Source: an uncultured Deferribacteraceae bacterium
GTDB taxonomy: Bacteria; Chrysiogenota; Deferribacteres; Deferribacterales; Mucispirillaceae
Direction: 5' to 3'
DNA length: 5,812 nt
NCBI GenBank assembly: GCA_947039055.1
Contig: CAMQYB010000140.1
Coordinates: 1-5,812 of the forward strand
Shown: piece after piece, positions 1 through 5,676 of the stretch
Numbering within the stretch: position 1 is the stretch's first letter
How the letters are laid out: every line of letters starts with the position of its first letter
Position numbers and translations under genes: made by a program
Notes under the pieces: generated by a model
Told to the model about the DNA's origin: nothing
The model's input: only the letters and a program-made list of their open reading frames with translations
Database searches by the model: none

Positions 1-1
1 A

Positions 2-502
2 TTATTTTCTCATGTTATCGTATAACTCTTTATAGATACCACAACTGCCTTGATCTCCAAGTTCACAACTTTTCTTAAATAGTTTTAACGCTTTATTATG
101 ATCTTGAGATATTTCATCGCCTATATAATACATAGCACCAAGCATTCCACACCCCTGTGCATTTCCACCATCGCAAGCCTTATCAAGTAGTTTGCCTGCC
201 TTTTTATAATCTACAGGTATGAACTCTCCTTCATAATACATAACTCCAAGCACGCCACAAGCATCTCCTAATCCACCATTGCAAGCTTTGTTATAAAACT
301 CTATAGCTTTTTGATAATCAACTGTAACTCCCTCGCCTTTGTCATATATATATCCAAGTTTGTAACAACTTTCAGCGTCCCCTTGCTCACACCCTTTTTG
401 AAACTCTGGAAACGGCATACTCTCTTCTGCATAAGATACCGACACACTCACTAATCCTAAAAACGTAAATATCGTCATAATCGCAACTGTAAAAAATTTC
501 AT
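2..502 (-). CDS. Exported cysteine-paired Sel1-repeat protein (Hcp-like)
   Basis: This is a complete 166-residue protein ending in TAA. Residues 1-25 form a Sec signal peptide: a Lys, a hydrophobic core and a likely cut after Ser-Tyr-Ala25. The mature part is a Sel1 (TPR-like) alpha-solenoid. Cysteines fall at 38/46, 74/82, 110/118 and 146/154, that is Cys-X7-Cys pairs with an exact 36-residue period, and each repeat carries a Tyr-x-x-Gly / Asp-Tyr-x-Lys-Ala core. In Helicobacter Hcp-type proteins such pairs form one disulfide per repeat, so an oxidising periplasmic or secreted location is inferred. Sel1 proteins usually bind other proteins; no enzymatic motif is present. A purine-rich AAGGGG lies 11 bases before the ATG and an AGGA lies 2 bases before it, so the ribosome site is not ideal. 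The C-terminus closely resembles the partial Sel1 gene at 5677-5812, so the two are paralogues. The partner is unknown. Confidence 0.93.
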   Translation of the reverse strand: MKFFTVAIMTIFTFLGLVSVSVSYAEESMPFPEFQKGCEQGDAESCYKLGYIYDKGEGVTVDYQKAIEFYNKACNGGLGDACGVLGVMYYEGEFIPVDYKKAGKLLDKACDGGNAQGCGMLGAMYYIGDEISQDHNKALKLFKKSCELGDQGSCGIYKELYDNMRK

Positions 503-540
503 AATCCTAAATTCCCCTTTATTAAAATTAAATCACTTAC

Positions 541-578
541 TAATATATAATATGATATAATTATCAAAGTTAAAAGTT
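541..578 (-). promoter_or_regulatory. Candidate promoter for the Sel1 gene at 2-502
   Basis: This AT-rich block lies just downstream of the terminator of the preceding gene and about 40-75 bases before the Sel1 start. It contains TTGATA (567-562) and several overlapping TATATT/TATATA hexamers (550-542), but no single pair has an ideal 17-base spacer. Its position after a terminator makes a promoter necessary somewhere here. Much of the same sequence recurs at 5546-5577, ahead of sulfatase copy B. The exact hexamers are uncertain. Confidence 0.4.
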
Positions 579-596
579 AAAAATATAGTTTCAAGC

Positions 597-627
597 AAAA
601 AATAGAGGATGTTATAATAACACCCTC
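597..627 (-). terminator. Rho-independent terminator of the barrel-protein gene
   Basis: Read on the minus strand, GAGGGTGTTA and TAACATCCTC form a 10-bp stem with one G-U pair and a TTA loop. After a two-base TA the sequence runs into six T's (plus-strand A's at 597-602). It begins 43 bases past the stop codon of the gene at 671-1282. The plus-strand side lacks an equivalent T tract, so the terminator acts on leftward transcription. Confidence 0.85.
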
Positions 628-670
628 AACTATTTAATATTTCTATACACCTTTAACCGATATAATTAAA

Positions 671-1282
671 TCAAAACTTTACACCAACTTCTGTTAAAGC
701 CATAAAAGTGTTCGTTTGACCGAATAGGTTATGCTCATACGATAAACCGAACATAAACTTTTTATAATTTGCCCTTAAACCAATTACGCCATAAACATCG
801 AAACCTACAGGTTGCGTTGCGTACTCACTCTCAACAACCTGAGAAAGAACACCTAATATCAAAAAGCCTACACCTACTTTCGGCATAATGCTCCATGATT
901 TATCTATCTCTATATATGGTTGAGCTAAAATTGTATATTTAAAATTCAAACTTATATACTCCACTTGTATATAATCTACACCAGCCTCCATCGCAAAATA
1001 CTTGTTCACTTGCCAACCACCAAGTAGACTAACTGCAAAACCGTCCACATAATCTTTATATCTCCTATCTACACAACCATAACTTAAAATAGGGTTATAA
1101 CAAGCATAACCAGCTCCACCTAATAAATAGAAAAATCTTACCTTTTCTTTCTCTGTTTTTGATAATCTTAGCTTCTTTATCTCCATGACTTCTTCTTGAC
1201 TTGGTATCTCTTCTGCTAACGCAACTGTACTCACTAGAAAAGAAAAAACTAAAACAAGTAAGCATAATTTATAAAATCTCAT
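671..1282 (-). CDS. Probable small outer-membrane beta-barrel protein
   Basis: This 203-residue protein starts at the ATG at 1282. An upstream in-frame ATG at 1333 would add 17 charged residues before the signal peptide. The 1282 start has a strong GGAGAGAGGTG ribosome site and puts the signal peptide at the N-terminus, so I prefer it. Residues 1-23 are a signal peptide with a likely cut after Ala-Leu-Ala. After a charged segment (24-48), residues 50-203 alternate aromatic and hydrophobic residues with Gly-rich turns. Examples are the strands around FAVSLLGGWQV, FAMEAGVDYI and FGLSYEHNLF. The chain ends in Val-Lys-Phe, and a terminal Phe is typical of barrel proteins recognised by BAM. This suggests an eight-strand OmpA/OmpW-like barrel, although I cannot assign a family. 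Cys61 and Cys70 of the precursor could form a loop disulfide. A terminator follows at 597-627. Substrate or role is unknown. Confidence 0.75.
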   Translation of the reverse strand: MRFYKLCLLVLVFSFLVSTVALAEEIPSQEEVMEIKKLRLSKTEKEKVRFFYLLGGAGYACYNPILSYGCVDRRYKDYVDGFAVSLLGGWQVNKYFAMEAGVDYIQVEYISLNFKYTILAQPYIEIDKSWSIMPKVGVGFLILGVLSQVVESEYATQPVGFDVYGVIGLRANYKKFMFGLSYEHNLFGQTNTFMALTEVGVKF

Positions 1283-1284
1283 AA

Positions 1285-1295
1285 CACCTCTCTCC
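1285..1295 (-). promoter_or_regulatory. Ribosome binding site that fixes the barrel-protein start
   Basis: On the minus strand GGAGAGAGGTG lies immediately before the ATG at 1282, with GGAGAG spaced seven bases from the start. The alternative ATG at 1333 has no comparable purine run, so this site favours the 203-residue form with an N-terminal signal peptide. Confidence 0.75.
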
Positions 1296-1321
1296 AAATT
1301 TTTTAGGTAATGCCATTGATC

Positions 1322-1327
1322 TTTATA
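1322..1327 (-). promoter_or_regulatory. Weak candidate -10 box for the barrel-protein gene
   Basis: A TATAAA hexamer on the minus strand lies 39 bases before the preferred start at 1282. No good -35 box is seen at 16-18 bases. Because no terminator was found after sulfatase copy A, this gene could instead be reached by readthrough from 1508. Confidence is low. Confidence 0.25.
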
Positions 1328-1339
1328 CATCAAATCTAT

Positions 1340-1493
1340 CTAATTCATATCCGTAATTTTCTCATATTTAGAACAGTAACTTTGAGAATTATTAGAACAT
1401 AATTTATTGTAAACTGAATTGAAATTGTGACAAGCCTCTCTAAACAATGATATAGCTTTTACATTATCTTGCTCCACCCTTGTCATCCATATA
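1340..1493 (-). pseudogene. C-terminal remnant of a Sel1-repeat gene
   Basis: From an ATG at 1486 the minus strand encodes 48 residues ending in TAG (1342-1340). The peptide begins Met-Thr-Arg-Val-Glu-Gln-Asp-Asn-Val-Lys-Ala-Ile and continues Ser-Leu-Phe-Arg-Glu-Ala-Cys. This matches the second half of a Sel1 repeat (compare Val-Asp-Tyr-Gln-Lys-Ala-Ile-Glu-Phe-Tyr-Asn-Lys-Ala-Cys in the gene at 2-502). The missing first half appears in the neighbouring frame just upstream (1493-1478) as Tyr-Met-Asp-Asp-Lys-Gly, equivalent to Tyr-Asp-Lys-Gly-Glu-Gly, so a short deletion or frameshift separates them. Upstream of that the homology stops and sulfatase copy A ends 14 bases away. There is no ribosome site, signal peptide or full repeat. 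Cysteines 19, 30 and 38 only partly keep the Cys-X7-Cys rule. I infer a decayed gene that lost its 5' part; a functional 48-residue peptide is less likely. Confidence 0.65.
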
Positions 1494-1507
1494 TTATTTT
1501 AATACTA

Positions 1508-3361
1508 CTATTTCTTAAACTTAGATACTATAAGCTGATAGTAAGCTTTAAGATAATTTTGAAATCCTTCTAATCTAGCAGTAGAATTATCTTGCAAATT
1601 AGAACTAATTATCTTATCTAAAGTAATAGATGCGTGTCCATCACCTGTAACCATAGTAACTAACTCTCCATTAAAAATCATCGCTAATGAATTCTCATCT
1701 TTACAAAACAGTGATCCGACTTTTGACACATTATCAATCTTCGCGATATCGTATAATGTTTGTGACATATCTAAATGAGTTGTAATATAATCGACATCAA
1801 CTGTTTTATCCATGCTTGGAGAGTATATCATTAATGGCACCAGCTGATCGTATGGAAATTTTGTTGTAACACCTGTAGCGACACTGTGATCTGATGAAAT
1901 GACAAAAACTGTATTATCATAATAAGGTTTATCTTTGATCGAATTCATGAACTCGCCTATAGCCCAATCAGTATAAATAATTGTGTTTTTAAAGCCAGCA
2001 TATGGATCAGTCTCTTTATCAATCAGAGCGAACTCTGATGGTAACTCTGGAAACGGTGGATGTGTTGTGCCTAAAAAAGAAAACGATAAAAATGGTTTCT
2101 TATCTTTAGCATAAAGCTCATCTAAATTGTCTAACAAAAACATTAACGCCTCGTAATCCCAACCGTAATATGCTTTATCGTTATCTTTATAATCTAAAAT
2201 AATTGGAACATCTTCCTTACCATAATATTGCTGAAAACCTAAACTTTTTGATATAGAGTCTACATAAGATGATCGTCTTGTTGCACCCTGAATAAGAATA
2301 GTATTGTAACCGTTGTCAACAAAAATCTGCCCGATATTGCCAGTAAAATAAGACTCTAAACCGATGCCTATTACAGGAAGAGTTGAGATCGGTGGGATAC
2401 CTGTCAGTACAGCTTGCATAGATGAAATAGATAGTCTCTTAGGTGCATAATGATTATTAAACTTAATGCTCTTTAATGATAAATTATCAATGTTTTTTGT
2501 TAAACCTTGATTATTATTGCTAAAAGAATATATCAACTCTGCTGGTATTCCTTCAAGCATAATAAAAACAATATTAACGCCTTTTTTAGACAACTTCTCT
2601 ATAACATCTGTGTTACATTTATTTCTACTAACTGTAAAATTGTCTACTATACTTTGTGCTGTTGCATTATCAAAAAAATTGTATTGTGATAGATCTATAA
2701 CACCTTGCCCGTTATGTTTAAATATCGAAAATACTCCATTAAGTTTCAAATTGCCTAACGTTGTATCTTTATCAAAAGCATCAATAATATTTATAGGTGT
2801 AAACTTTAGATTTCCCCTAATAGGAATATATAATAAAGGTATGATTATAATAAAAATTAGAAAATTTAATGGCATAGGTTTTAAGTCAGGTTTTAATTTT
2901 ATATTTACAAATTTACTCCAAAGATAGCCTAAGACAACACACACTATAGTGACTAATATAATCGGTAAAATATACGACGGAATAAGAACTAAAATATAAC
3001 CTAAATCATTTCCTAATAAAAGAAAATCATTTGTGATATGTCTACCTCTTTCTATGTAAAAACCTACATCCGTTCCTAATACAAATCCTATCACTACATA
3101 TTCAACAAATACGCACCATAATATTATCTTATGGAAAATAATGTTTCTAATCGGTAGAAGTAAAAATATTATCCACGGCGAAAATAAGGTTAGAAAAATA
3201 GAAAGATCAAACCGTATACCACCTACAAATGTTGACGCTATATCGCCGAAGGAATATAGTGAGAAAGTATCGTAATTAGTAATCAACAATATCGCTCTTG
3301 CAAGTGAAAATATTAATAACCCGATAAAAATAACAATTAAAACTTTTTTATATCTACTCAT
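1508..3361 (-). CDS. LTA-synthase-type membrane sulfatase/phosphotransferase, copy A
   Basis: This is a 617-residue integral membrane enzyme. Five hydrophobic spans (about 6-26, 54-72, 76-96, 121-147, 165-182) carry the Gly-x-Arg-Phe-Asp motif (48-52) seen in Gram-negative members. A periplasmic alkaline-phosphatase-fold domain follows (about 260-550). Visible metal and active-site elements are Leu-Glu270-Gly, His434 in Thr-Thr-His-Pro-Pro, and Ser-Asp491-His492. The position that aligns with the catalytic Thr of LtaS/OpgB-type enzymes is Ser311, just before a conserved Ala-Val-Leu-Thr-Gly-Ile-Pro-Pro. The family moves phosphoglycerol or phosphoethanolamine from phospholipid onto glycans or lipids; the acceptor here is unknown. 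The LtaS substrate-binding His/Trp/Arg group has no obvious counterpart. The length is normal (LtaS is 646). AGGTG lies six bases before the ATG. The gene is a gap-free paralogue of the one at 3548-5401 and has its own candidate promoter. No terminator was seen after its TAG. Confidence 0.93.
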   Translation of the reverse strand: MSRYKKVLIVIFIGLLIFSLARAILLITNYDTFSLYSFGDIASTFVGGIRFDLSIFLTLFSPWIIFLLLPIRNIIFHKIILWCVFVEYVVIGFVLGTDVGFYIERGRHITNDFLLLGNDLGYILVLIPSYILPIILVTIVCVVLGYLWSKFVNIKLKPDLKPMPLNFLIFIIIIPLLYIPIRGNLKFTPINIIDAFDKDTTLGNLKLNGVFSIFKHNGQGVIDLSQYNFFDNATAQSIVDNFTVSRNKCNTDVIEKLSKKGVNIVFIMLEGIPAELIYSFSNNNQGLTKNIDNLSLKSIKFNNHYAPKRLSISSMQAVLTGIPPISTLPVIGIGLESYFTGNIGQIFVDNGYNTILIQGATRRSSYVDSISKSLGFQQYYGKEDVPIILDYKDNDKAYYGWDYEALMFLLDNLDELYAKDKKPFLSFSFLGTTHPPFPELPSEFALIDKETDPYAGFKNTIIYTDWAIGEFMNSIKDKPYYDNTVFVISSDHSVATGVTTKFPYDQLVPLMIYSPSMDKTVDVDYITTHLDMSQTLYDIAKIDNVSKVGSLFCKDENSLAMIFNGELVTMVTGDGHASITLDKIISSNLQDNSTARLEGFQNYLKAYYQLIVSKFKK

Positions 3362-3367
3362 GATTTA

Positions 3368-3417
3368 CACCTGACAAATTAATTATATTACTTGTGTTAT
3401 TAAACATCTTTATTATA
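3368..3417 (-). promoter_or_regulatory. Candidate promoter and ribosome site for sulfatase copy A
   Basis: A perfect TATAAT lies at 3417-3412 on the minus strand, downstream of the terminator at 3473-3501 and 50 bases before the start codon. No convincing -35 box is present at 16-18 bases. A transcript starting near 3405 would have a leader of roughly 44 bases. CAGGTG at 3373-3368 is the ribosome site. The last 30 or so leader bases resemble the leader of copy B. Confidence 0.45.
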
Positions 3418-3472
3418 CGTAACATTTAGATGCACTAGATCAGAACCGATGTTGAATACCACTTAACCTATT

Positions 3473-3501
3473 CAAAAATCTACAGCGATCTCCTCGCTGT
3501 A
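3473..3501 (-). terminator. Rho-independent terminator between the two sulfatase genes
   Basis: On the minus strand TACAGCGA and TCGCTGTA form a perfect 8-bp stem around a GGAGA loop, followed by GATTTTTG. The five T's correspond to plus-strand A's at 3474-3478. It lies 46 bases past the TAA of copy B and before the candidate promoter of copy A, so the two paralogues are probably transcribed at least partly independently. Confidence 0.85.
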
Positions 3502-3547
3502 ATAACACTTATATGCTTTAAAAAAATACCATAACGTACTTAAACTA

Positions 3548-5401
3548 TTATTTATTAAACTTATCTATAAGAAGTTGGTAGTAGGCTTTAAGATAATTTT
3601 GAAACCCTTCTAATCTTGCAGTAGAGTTATCTTTTAAATTAGAACTCATTACTTTATCAAAACTTAAATATGCATGACCATCACCTGCAATCATAGTGAT
3701 TAAATCGCCATTGAAAAGCATCGTAAATGAACTCTCATCTTTACAAAATAACGATCCAGTTTTTGACACATTATCAAAGTTTGCTATATCATATAATGTT
3801 TGAGACATATCTAAATGAGACGTAATATGATCTATCTCAATAGCCTTATCCATTTTTTTAGAGTACATCATTAACGGTATTAAATGATCGTACGGATACG
3901 CAGTTGTAACACCGCTAGAAACGCTATGGTCTGAGGAAATAATGAAAACTGTATTATCAAAATATGGTTTATCTTTGATTGAATTCATAAACTCTCCAAT
4001 CGCCCAATCAGTATATATAATTGTGTTCTTGAACTTCGCATCAGGATCAGTTTTTGGATCAAACACATTGAACTCTGATGGCAACTCTGGTAATGGCTCA
4101 TGTGTTGTGCCTAAAAATGTGAACGCTAAAAATGGGTTTTTATTTTTCGTATTCAACTCATCTAGTTTGCCTGATAAAAACATTAACGTTTCATAATCCC
4201 AACCAAAAAACGCTCCATTCTTATCTTTATAATCTAAAATAATTGGAATATCTTCCTTACCATAATATTGTTCAAAACCTAAACTTCTTGCTATCGAATC
4301 CATATAGTATGATCTTCTTTTAGCACTCTGAATAAATAAAGTATTATAACCATTATCTACAAAAACTTGTCCGATATCTCCAGTGAAATATGACTCTAAT
4401 CCAAAGCCTATTGATGGCAACGCTGCTATCGGTGGGATACCTGTCATTACAGCTTGTAATGACGCAATTGATCTTTTGTTAGGAGAGTAATGATTATTAA
4501 ATTTAATACTTTTTAATGACAAATTATCAATGTTTTTTGTTATACCTAGATTACGATTACTAAATGAATCTACTAAGTCTGCTGGTATTCCTTCAAGCAT
4601 AATAAAAACTATATTAACGCCTTTCTGAGATAAATTTTCTACAATATCAGTATTACATTGATCGCTGTTGATAGTAAAATTATCTACTATTTGTTGTGCT
4701 GTTGCATTATCAAAAAAATTGTATGTTGACAGATCTATAACTCCCTCATCACTATACTTAAATATAGAAAACACTCCATTAAGTTTCAAATTGCCTAACG
4801 TTGTATCTACATCAAAAGCATCTATAATATGAATAGGCTTCTCATCTATATTGCCTCTAATAGGAATATACAGTAAAGGTATAAGAATAATAAAAATTAG
4901 AAGATTTAATGGCATAAATTTTAGGTCTGGTTTTAATTTTATATTCACAAATTTATTATAAAAATAACCAAGCACGATACATACTATTAAAAATAAAATA
5001 CCTGGAATAATATACGATGGAATTAAATCAATCATAAAACCTAGATCGTTTGATAGTAGAAAGAAATCATTCGTAATATGTCTACCCCTTTCCAGATAAA
5101 AACCTATATCCGTTCCTGATACAAATCCTAATACCACAAGCTCAACAAATATACACCATAATAATATCTTATGGAAAATCATATTTTTAATCGGTAGAAG
5201 TAAAAGTACAATAAAAGGAGATAAGAGTGTTAAAGTAATTGAAAGATCAAACCGTAAACCATCTATAAATGATGATATTATATCGCCTACTGTATACGTC
5301 GAAAAAGTATCGAAATCCATAATATACAACGTAGCTCTCGCAACTGAAAACATTAACAAACCTAGCACAATAACAATTAAAACTTTTAAATATCTACTCA
5401 T
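3548..5401 (-). CDS. LTA-synthase-type membrane sulfatase/phosphotransferase, copy B
   Basis: This 617-residue paralogue aligns with copy A over its full length without a gap, so each codon sits exactly 2040 bases from its counterpart. My hand count gives about 455 of 617 identical residues (74%). It has the same five N-terminal spans (to about residue 182), Gly-Leu-Arg-Phe-Asp at 48-52, and the periplasmic catalytic domain. Glu270, Ser311 (aligned with the usual catalytic Thr), His434 and Asp491-His492 are all kept. The sequence differs most near 21-50, 244-258, 391-420, 441-450 and 515-530, probably surface or substrate-facing loops, while 151-160, 201-210, 461-480 and 591-610 are identical. 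Changes close to the active site include Thr-Thr-His-Glu-Pro in place of Thr-Thr-His-Pro-Pro. This may mean a different acceptor, or redundancy. AGGTGG lies six bases before the ATG. It ends in TAA and is followed by a strong terminator. The substrate is not predictable from sequence alone. Confidence 0.93.
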   Translation of the reverse strand: MSRYLKVLIVIVLGLLMFSVARATLYIMDFDTFSTYTVGDIISSFIDGLRFDLSITLTLLSPFIVLLLLPIKNMIFHKILLWCIFVELVVLGFVSGTDIGFYLERGRHITNDFFLLSNDLGFMIDLIPSYIIPGILFLIVCIVLGYFYNKFVNIKLKPDLKFMPLNLLIFIILIPLLYIPIRGNIDEKPIHIIDAFDVDTTLGNLKLNGVFSIFKYSDEGVIDLSTYNFFDNATAQQIVDNFTINSDQCNTDIVENLSQKGVNIVFIMLEGIPADLVDSFSNRNLGITKNIDNLSLKSIKFNNHYSPNKRSIASLQAVMTGIPPIAALPSIGFGLESYFTGDIGQVFVDNGYNTLFIQSAKRRSYYMDSIARSLGFEQYYGKEDIPIILDYKDKNGAFFGWDYETLMFLSGKLDELNTKNKNPFLAFTFLGTTHEPLPELPSEFNVFDPKTDPDAKFKNTIIYTDWAIGEFMNSIKDKPYFDNTVFIISSDHSVSSGVTTAYPYDHLIPLMMYSKKMDKAIEIDHITSHLDMSQTLYDIANFDNVSKTGSLFCKDESSFTMLFNGDLITMIAGDGHAYLSFDKVMSSNLKDNSTARLEGFQNYLKAYYQLLIDKFNK

Positions 5402-5405
5402 TTAC

Positions 5406-5512
5406 TTCCACCTAACAACTTAATTATTCTATCTATAATACCAAACACATTACACATTTTACAACATAAACTACAACTTCTATTTCCATCCAACAACTTA
5501 ATTGTTTTATCA
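5406..5512 (-). repeat. Diverged 78-bp tandem repeat in the leader of sulfatase copy B
   Basis: The plus-strand segments 5406-5434 and 5484-5512 match at 24 of 29 bases around the shared core CAACAACTTAATT and are offset by 78 bases. The first contains the ribosome site of copy B. The second is a relic of the same leader, with GGATGGAAATAG where copy B has GGTGGAAGTAAATG. Similarity between the rest of the two units is weak, so this is either an old tandem duplication or a repeated short regulatory element. Confidence 0.5.
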
Positions 5513-5545
5513 ACAAAACCGTTACATTAAAATAACATTACATCT

Positions 5546-5625
5546 TAATATATAATATATCATAAATTCAAAAGTTAGAAGTTATATTTTAAGTTAGCAA
5601 AAGAGGATGTCATAAAACACCCTCT
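5546..5625 (-). repeat. Intergenic module, copy 2 (promoter-like block plus terminator)
   Basis: This is the counterpart of 541-627, described there. It follows the partial Sel1 gene in transcription order and precedes sulfatase copy B. Its AT-rich part (5546-5577) contains TTGAAT and ATATTATATATTA on the minus strand and could hold the promoter of copy B. That would give a long leader of more than 130 bases through the 78-bp repeat. The whole 5402-5676 intergenic stretch holds only this module, the leader repeat and a possible 19-codon ORF. Confidence 0.6.
5599..5625 (-). terminator. Rho-independent terminator of the partial Sel1 gene
   Basis: On the minus strand AGAGGGTGT and ACATCCTCT form a 9-bp stem with one G-U pair and a TTTATG loop. 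The sequence then runs into a T-rich TTTGC. It begins 51 bases past the TAA of the Sel1 gene. The T tract is short, so efficiency may be moderate. The stem is nearly the same as that at 597-627. Confidence 0.7.
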
Positions 5626-5676
5626 GATTATATTTATAGAAATTTTAAAATTTAGAATTGAATACTTTTTAGAATG

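Larger units (their letters stand above)
541..627 (-). repeat. Intergenic module, copy 1 (promoter-like block plus terminator)
   Basis: This segment resembles 5546-5625 with a few small gaps. Both begin on the plus strand with the same 13 bases, TAATATATAATAT. Both then carry a related CAAAGTTAAAAGTTA / CAAAAGTTAGAAGTTA stretch, then an AGCAAAA block, then GAGGATGT...ACACCCTC, which forms a terminator stem. In each place the module separates the 3' end of one minus-strand gene from the 5' side of the next. Common ancestry of the two intergenic regions is inferred. Confidence 0.65.

Noticed and set aside
1283..1333. Longer start (ATG at 1333) for the barrel protein
   Set aside because: It would bury the signal peptide behind 17 polar and charged residues and lacks a ribosome site, while the ATG at 1282 has GGAGAGAGGTG directly ahead.
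2507..2927. Two overlapping plus-strand open frames of 60 and 136 codons
   Set aside because: They lie wholly antisense to the catalytic domain of sulfatase copy A, have no ribosome site or recognisable domain, and mirror the conserved minus-strand coding sequence.
3354..3407. A 17-codon ORF overlapping the start of sulfatase copy A, similar in place to the one ahead of copy B
   Set aside because: Its ATG falls at the expected transcript start for the TATAAT at 3412-3417, it has no ribosome site, and its frame relative to the sulfatase start differs from that of the copy B ORF.
3942..4196. Plus-strand open frame of 84 codons
   Set aside because: It is antisense to a conserved part of sulfatase copy B (around Phe-Lys-Asn-Thr-Ile-Ile-Tyr-Thr-Asp-Trp) and is explained by that gene's codon pattern.
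1340..5545. Composite transposon or insertion sequence carrying the sulfatases
   Set aside because: No transposase, terminal inverted repeats or convincing target-site duplication was found. The short shared AT-rich strings near the edges are expected by chance at this base composition.
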